A stretch of 64,000 bases of DNA from Blastomussa wellsi (taxonomy: Eukaryota > Cnidaria > Anthozoa > Scleractinia > Plerogyridae), in NCBI GenBank assembly GCA_947652115.1, contig OX393566.1, positions 27,098,281 to 27,162,280 on the forward strand, read 5' to 3'. This document shows positions 57,933 to 64,000 of the stretch, piece by piece; the stretch's first letter is position 1, and each line of letters opens with the position of its first letter. A model generated the notes under the pieces. It saw only the letters and a list, made by a program, of their open reading frames with translations. It did not search any database and had not been told where the DNA came from. The position numbers and the translations under genes are program-made.

Positions 57933-58604
57933 AGATTGAAGCTGTGGATTACGCGCCGGGCACGGTGCACAACAAGTGTTCTCAACGGTGTTAATCTCAT
58001 CATTTCATCGAAGCTTTCTCATTAACCCTTGTTCTGGCTTCGCTCGCTACTATCTACGCTCACACACCTTGTTATCCACCGAATATCCTTCTTCCACCAT
58101 GTGGTGCCATTCAAAGGCGGTACTCTAGTTCCATACCACGGTATGTCTACGGACCCCTGTCTATCAGCTTCACCGCTACTTTCAGGGCGTTACGTTCGCC
58201 AACAAGGGTCCCAAACACACGTTTTGGCACCGTAACTCGTCAAAACACCACACGGAGCCCGCTATTTTGCTTGCCATTTGCCATTCTATTTAAATGAACC
58301 TTTCCTTTCAAGCCATGACTTGGCCATTATTCACAGTGAATCCTACCCCATGTATGAAATATGAGCTGAGTGGGGAATAATCACTCCTCGCCAAGAAGGC
58401 GGACTATGCATAGACCCTATCTTTTGGAACACGTGCACAGATCCCGTTATCGATTGTCAGCCAATCAGCTTTGAGCGGACTTGTAAGCTAATAAACTCTC
58501 TGAGTCTGAGCACAAAAACCGGAAGTCCTTGAATCGCAGACTTCCAAATCGGGTCTGGCCAGGGCCTGTGTTCATGGCGCTGACCAAAATAAAATCGGCT
58601 TTGG

Positions 58605-58945
58605 AGCCAGAATAGCCAGTGGTCGGCTTTGCAGTCAGGCTAGCCAGTTGTCGGCCTTTGGAGCCAGGATAGCCAGTGGTCGGCTTTGGAGCCAGGATAG
58701 CCAGTTGTCAGCTTTGGAGCCAGGATAGCCAGTGATCGGCTGTGGAGCCAGGATAGCCAGTGGTCGGCTTTGGAGCCAGGATAGCCAGTTGTCAGCTTTG
58801 GAGCCAGGATAGCCAGTGATCGGCTGTGTAGCCAGGATAGCCAGTGGTCGGATTTGGAGCCAGGATAGCCAGTGGTCGGCTTTGGAGCCAGGATAGCCAG
58901 TGGCCGGCTTTGGAGCCAGGATAGCCAGTGGTCGGCTTTGGAGCA
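58605..58945. repeat. 28-bp satellite with 84-bp higher-order period
   Basis: Unit GCCAGGATAGCCAGTGGTCG + GCTTTGGA, about 12 copies. A three-unit block (TTGTCAGC, GATCGGCTGTGG, GGTCGGC variants) recurs at about 58696 and 58780. Because 84 is a multiple of 3, the minus strand gives a stop-free frame coding a repeated 28-residue peptide (SWLHSRSLAILAPKLTTGYP); there is no other sign of a gene. Confidence 0.93.
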
Positions 58946-59066
58946 GAGCATATTATATTCAGATGATAGCACAGGAGAACCCTCTCACAAACACGTCGAT
59001 TCGACCAGCTAGTTAATATGGCCAATTTCTTTTTGGTCCAAACAAGTCTCACTCGGACATTTTCGT

Positions 59067-59461
59067 TAAGGCTACGTCCACACTAAGCCGGATAAATTTG
59101 AAAACGGCGCTTTCGCCTCGAAAGCGGATAAAATGTTTTTTTTGTCCACATTATACCGTTTTCAAATTGTTTCGCCATCGATTTTGAAACGCTGCCTCGC
59201 AAAAAACGCTTAATATATGCAAGAACATGCCCACATTGTCCGAGTAACGTTATTCGATTGTTTTGATGTCAGCGTTTTCAAAAAGTTCCGTTTTCGCCGT
59301 CCACACTAGCCAGCGTTTTCAAATTTATCCACCTTGGAGAGCGTTTTCAAAAAGTTCCGTTTTCGGTGACCGAAAACGCCGTTTTAGTGTGGACGGAAAG
59401 CCAATCCGGAGAAAAAAGTTGCGTTTTCAAATTTATCCGGATTAGTGTGGACGTAGCCTTA
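59067..59461. mobile_element. MITE with about 38-bp terminal inverted repeats
   Basis: TAAGGCTACGTCCACACTAA followed by CCGGATAAATTTGAAAACG is mirrored at 59424-59461. The interior contains tandem copies of GCGTTTTCAAAAAGTTCCGT. A TAA/TTA target-site pattern flanks it. Confidence 0.8.
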
Positions 59462-60984
59462 GAACCCGTTAACACGAACCCCCGTCGATTCAACCAGGTT
59501 GTAGTCGCGTATTGCCATGACAGGAGTTCACCGCTGTGTAGCTTCTAGAAAATTGATTAATGTCACTACCAGGTTACCCCGGGGGACACGCATATGAAAG
59601 GGGCGGGAATGCTCGTCGGAAATTTTTAAACCCCTAAAGAGCGTGCGCGGGCTTGGCCTGAGCTTTTTTAACCCCTAAAAGAGACCATGAAAACTTTGAT
59701 TCTATGAATCGAGTAAATAAGACGAATTAGAAATATACATATTAGATATATATATTTCTTCGCGTGCAAGCCTAAGCAAGACCTTCATGGCTAAATATAA
59801 CCGCGTTTTGCCCAGAACATCCAAAGTGAGACCAAAATCTGAAATTTACGCGAGGCTCTTTCAAATGCGAGTCCCTTCCCCGGGCACGTTGCATGATGTA
59901 AATTAACTGTATACCGTTTCCTCAATAAGGCGTCTCCAGTTTCGGTTTAAAAATCGGTCTTGCAGATGATTCAACGTTTATTTGAACCCGGCGTAGTTTC
60001 CAGATTTTACATAAAGTGGATTTAACGAAAAATTTAACAGCGTTCATCGAACAAATACTAAAATGTCACCAACTTTGTCTCTACTGAGGGACAAAGTTGA
60101 TGGGAAAAAGTTATTGCGAGTGCTAAACTTTGTGTGGAATGTGAGGGGAAAACTTTAAAATGAACTGTTAAGACTTGAAAGTGGTGATTGGTAAACCTAA
60201 ATCATCACACCTGATTTATAGCCAATGAGATTTAGTTGTATAACCAAATTCAAATAAACGCCGAGACCGCCGTTAAACGCTGGGGGTAATGACTCGATAC
60301 TGAGATGCTGATCCAGCTTATAATCGATCGGGGCCCGGCACCTGAATCGACAACTGATACGATACATGCACTCACAATGAAACAAAATTAACTCGGTTCC
60401 ATGGGAAGAACACTCATAACGGCAAAGAGAAGTATACTCATGAAATCTTTCAAAATAGAATTCATGAGTATTTTGATACCGGTGTGGTTATCATGAGGTT
60501 CTTGAAATTGGATTATTAAAACCACATAAACCTGTAAGATACCTCGGTTTAAAAGTTCTACCTGTGTATTCTACACCATGGCGAAAAGTTCATTCATTCT
60601 AATTTCGATTTTTAGCACGATCCCATAACTGTTACTCTTTAGAGTTTATCGTGAAGCCCTGTAGATGAAAAAAGTCAAAAACGATATTTTATGAAATGGA
60701 GACAAAACTGAGCACAGTAACTTAAGTAAAAATCTAGACTTCCGATCAGATCAAAGAAAGGAGTTAAAACTTATTTTAATGATATAAAATGTGTCACGCG
60801 TCCTTTTTGCTTTGACAAATATGTTAGTCCACTATCGACTACTACGTATGTAAATAAGTGCTGATGAACACGGGCTGAATTGTGGATGGGGGGTGTAGTC
60901 GTGTCAGTTGATGGAATATGTTGCTGGTTACCGCAGATGCAAGAACTTACGCGACGTCGTACATCCTCGTTAGAGCAGCTTAGA

Positions 60985-61475
60985 GCCCAACACCGCAGGC
61001 AACCCTCTAAACCACTTGGAGGCTTCCGATGTAACAGAAGTCGGTGCAAGACGTGTCATACACGTTCTTCTCTACACATGAACAACGTCAAATGCGGCCT
61101 CATATAACATGTTCTTCATCTAACCTAATTTCGGTACATGATTTAGTGTACTAAATGCAAGCTGCAGTACATCGGTGAAACAAAGCCAATCACAAAGCAA
61201 GAGGAGCGCACTTCTTCTCCAAAGGAAAGACACTAGAACCTAATGGCATTAATAGACGTGATGAAGCTTAATATTTATTGTATGTATTCTTTTACATGCT
61301 ATTTTTGTTTTTCTGGCATATATTTTTTGATTTGTTTGTTTACGTTTATATATATAGTCAGCCAGTCGCGCAACAGCATTTTATCTCACCCCTACCATGT
61401 AATCGTTTGTTTCCATTTCACTTAGCATTTTACACCATTTTATGCTCCTGATTAAGGTTGGGAATATTGGGACTA
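60985..61475 (+). pseudogene. Decayed Penelope-like element (RT-GIY linker, GIY-YIG, 3' region)
   Basis: GGFRCNRSRCKTC (the Cys-rich linker) at about 61018-61060 and, after breaks, CTKCKLQYIGET (GIY-YIG start) at about 61149-61185. At 61446, CTCCTGATTAAGGTTGGGAA looks like a mutated hammerhead/terminal-repeat core. In-frame stops and indels throughout. Confidence 0.6.
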
Positions 61476-61730
61476 ATTAAAATACCATCAGTTGCCTTGC
61501 CTTGCATTATTAAGTTTGTTTTCTTCACCAACTCTATCTCAATACCGTGGTGCTGGTGTTTTCCTGTGTAGGAAAGTACAAGCTATAATATCCACGCTTA
61601 TATTAAAATTGCCGGGCATGCGTAATGGCATCGTGTTTCAGATTTCTGACACAGTTTCGGCCTTTACCAGATGTTCTCTCCCGAAGATGGATGAGATCTG
61701 GGTACAAGATTACAACAGTCCTAGAAGGTG

Positions 61731-61920
61731 GGTAGTTAGGTGGGCAGTCACTGAAAGGAACAGACGAGCGGGACCTTCCTGACCATGAACAGATTGAGTT
61801 GTCTTACACGAAGCGTGGAATCGTTGGAACGTCGAGGGGTCTACCCTTGGTGTAAGACAACTTAATCTGTTCATGGTTAGGAAGGTCCCTCTCATCTAAT
61901 CCTTTCAGTGACTACCCAAA
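61731..61920. mobile_element. Foldback element, about 80-bp imperfect arms
   Basis: GGGACCTTCCTGACCATGAA and GTTGTCTTACAC are mirrored by GTGTAAGACAAC and TTCATGGTTAGGAAGGTCCC, extending to TCACTGAAAGGA on both sides. Very small spacer. Confidence 0.75.
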
Positions 61921-61986
61921 AGGTGAAGGAGCTGAATCAATAGTTTTTGGGGATCGCTTGTTTTTGAAGGGTTTTGCATGTCCTGC

Positions 61987-62048
61987 AGTAGTCTCCTTCG
62001 CCGCCGTTTGTTGGATGTCACGCAAAAAACGGCTGCGAAGGAGACTAG
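61987..62048. mobile_element. Small MITE, copy 2
   Basis: AGTCTCCTTCGCCGCCGTTT is mirrored by AAACGGCTGCGAAGGAGACT. Same family as 40926-41016 but with a shorter interior. Confidence 0.7.
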
Positions 62049-62049
62049 C

Positions 62050-63640
62050 CCTACAGCTGTAAATGTCGCCGTCGTTTTCCGTAGTGTACGTACGTAGGGG
62101 GAGTTAAACAGTGTGAGTCACTGTGTTCATTCTTCCGATTCGCGCGTTTTCGCCAACTGAATATTGTATGTTATTTACTTAATAAAGTCTTCCAAAGGGA
62201 GGGGAGGGTCACGGGCACCCCAGGACCCCCTAGCTACGCCTTTACTTTCTCGCTGTTTGTCACATGGCTGTAACCGGAGTTTCATGTTCCAGGAGTAAGG
62301 TGGTGCTGCTATAGGGATCCGGGGGTATTCTCCTCCAGGAAATTTTGAAAATCTGAGCCTCAGCACTAACGAACATCGCTCACGATCAGGTCAGGTCTAC
62401 ATATTTTTCGTAGTCACCGTTCTTCTGTTTATCCTTTACTTTCGATTTTCAACGGAGAAATGTAAATCGTGATGGAAATGAATGAAAGAAACTGCAGACA
62501 AGAAGAAAATTTCCTCTCGCAAGGAACTTTCCTGTCTATAACTGTCACTGACTGGTCAAAATATAACATCACGTTTACGTTTGTAACCGGACGGGCGGAC
62601 TCTACGGTGCGCCCACGACAAAGTGACACGTTATGGATGATTACTGTTTGTTGCCAAATGATGTGCTTTATGATGACAAAAACGGATAAGTTATTCTGTG
62701 TACTGATGAAACAAGTCAGCTGTCAAAGCCGGTCAGGTACGATCTTGGGTTCAATCAGTCAGTAATACTGTACAGTAATTAGGCGTCGCATTTGCTTCCT
62801 ATTTTATTGTGTAAAAAATCTCTTAAAAGTCTATAAAATGCCGCCACCTTGAAGAAGAGGAACTGAGAGAAGGAGAAGAAATAACTAAAAATAAGGATTA
62901 TAATCTGGATAATGATCGATACAAAGTGCGAAGACTACCACAACCGAGAACTCTCATCTCGTAGCGATCACAAATGGACTGGCGGATTTGAATGTAACTA
63001 AAGAGTCTAAAGAATTTTTCATTTTAATAGTAATATATATGGCTATATATATTACTATAATAAACTGCCTTCATTTGGTCATTAGTTATATCGGCAAGTG
63101 AACGAATTTTTGATTGAACAACACGTATCTCCATATGTATCCCATAACAGAACAAAGTTTATGAACAAGTTAGTCCGGAAGACTATCAGTCATATCAATG
63201 TACAGTGCGAAGTCTCCAACTTAATGAATAATTTTCTATAAATGGAAAATCGTAGAGCTCGGATCGAAAATGTTGCGAAATCGCAGTCCTTTGTGTGGCA
63301 ATCCTATAGTAAGACTTGATTGGTTCGCGGGAAATCAAAACATCTTTAAACGAGATAGAAACCGCAATTTTGAGGCTGTAAATAGATTTTGCATGTGACT
63401 ATTACACCGTGAAATTAACAATAATAACATTCGACAGCACTTGCGGGTTTTCCTTGTGTCAAAACGCTGCATAAATTGATTTGATATTGTTAGAACCTGT
63501 TTCGAGTTGTGACATTGTGAATAGCATTACACGGCTTCTTGAAGTGTTTTACATGTCACGTGTTCAATTCTAACCAATGAAACGGTAGAAAACGTGATTG
63601 CATAACCTGTCAACTGACATATGTCACGGGGTCACGTGAT
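62050..63640. other. Intergenic region, nothing assignable
   Basis: AT-rich DNA with a degenerate repeat at about 62180-62230 and a short AT palindrome near 63030-63060. The frame at 62469-62765 has no recognisable domain or splice context. Confidence 0.4.
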
Positions 63641-63844
63641 CTTGTTACACCGGCGGCACGTGGCCTTGGCTTTCGCTACGCTTGAAGCTTTCACGGAGGT
63701 CAGGATTTCGCATAGCTACGAGCCTTTTACTTCACTTTACCTGTAATTTCTGCAGCTTCCAGCTGTGTGAGGTGTTTTGGAGTCGTTTATTAGTTATAAT
63801 TTGTTGAAACCATACAGTTTCCGTATAATTTTCTCCTGTTTTCG

Positions 63845-63933
63845 ATGGTAGGCCATTTGAGGCGGGCTTTACGTTGCGTTGCAGTGGAAGACGGGAAGCA
63901 GAGGGTCGGTGAATGGAGCAATAAGTTGTTACC
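63845..63933 (+). CDS. Possible first coding exon of a gene running off the right edge
   Basis: An ATG opens 29 codons plus 2 nt (MVGHLRRALRCVAVEDGKQR, then VGEWSNKLL) ending at a strong donor (ACC|GTAAGT). GC content rises around 63640-63930 as at a promoter. No acceptor or later exon is inside the window and the peptide is not recognised, so this could be chance. Confidence 0.25.
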
Positions 63934-64000
63934 GTAAGTAAACCGCTTGGCAGTCAACCACATTTATGACTTTTCGTATTATCGTCGTTTTAGCTGTTAA

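Noticed and set aside
60880..61107. 75-codon plus-strand frame as a gene
   Set aside because: Its only meaningful part (FRCNRSRCKTC) is the Penelope-type linker; the rest is chance.

Overview
The window is animal nuclear DNA. It is AT-rich, has small exons with canonical GT/AG introns, and is densely seeded with MITEs, minisatellites, non-LTR retrotransposons and Penelope-like elements. The repeat families and the divergence of the genes fit an anthozoan cnidarian, most likely a stony coral. This is an inference from the sequence and not a database result.

Three protein-coding genes can be built with all splice phases closing. (1) Minus strand, 23122 to 5831: an 18-exon gene for an 814-residue FERM protein of the EPB41L5/EPB41L4B (Yurt) type. 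After the FERM and FERM-adjacent regions it continues in frame into two Tudor-like beta-barrel modules, a long disordered region and an 18-residue hydrophobic C-terminal tail. (2) Plus strand, 24677 to 41480: a complete ABCB6 (ABC transporter, ATM/HMT clade) of 859 residues in 19 coding exons, preceded by a 5' exon ending at 23458. Genes 1 and 2 start head to head about 200 bp apart and probably share a bidirectional promoter. (3) Plus strand, 49759 to 51235: a two-exon, TATA-driven TGF-beta superfamily ligand of 357 residues with the nine-cysteine activin/myostatin-type layout.

Layout: 1-5200 is repeat-rich intergenic DNA. 5200-23122 is the FERM gene, with a LINE 3' end, a large minisatellite and MITEs in its introns. 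23250-41545 is ABCB6, whose introns hold a roughly 2 kb 41-bp satellite, a 13-bp minisatellite, a Penelope-like GIY-YIG fragment between inverted arms that each carry a hammerhead-ribozyme motif, and decayed copies of the start of the signature-motif exon. 41680-42020 is a tRNA-derived repeat. 42-49.6 kb holds retrotransposon remnants. 49.6-51.7 kb is the TGF-beta gene. 51.5-64 kb is a repeat landscape with more Penelope-like and LINE pieces, two satellites and a perfect 79-bp-arm inverted repeat; a possible first coding exon of another gene lies at the right edge.

The most interesting items are the FERM/Tudor-like/tail-anchored architecture, the hammerhead motifs paired with GIY-YIG Penelope-like elements, and the partial exon duplications inside the transporter gene.
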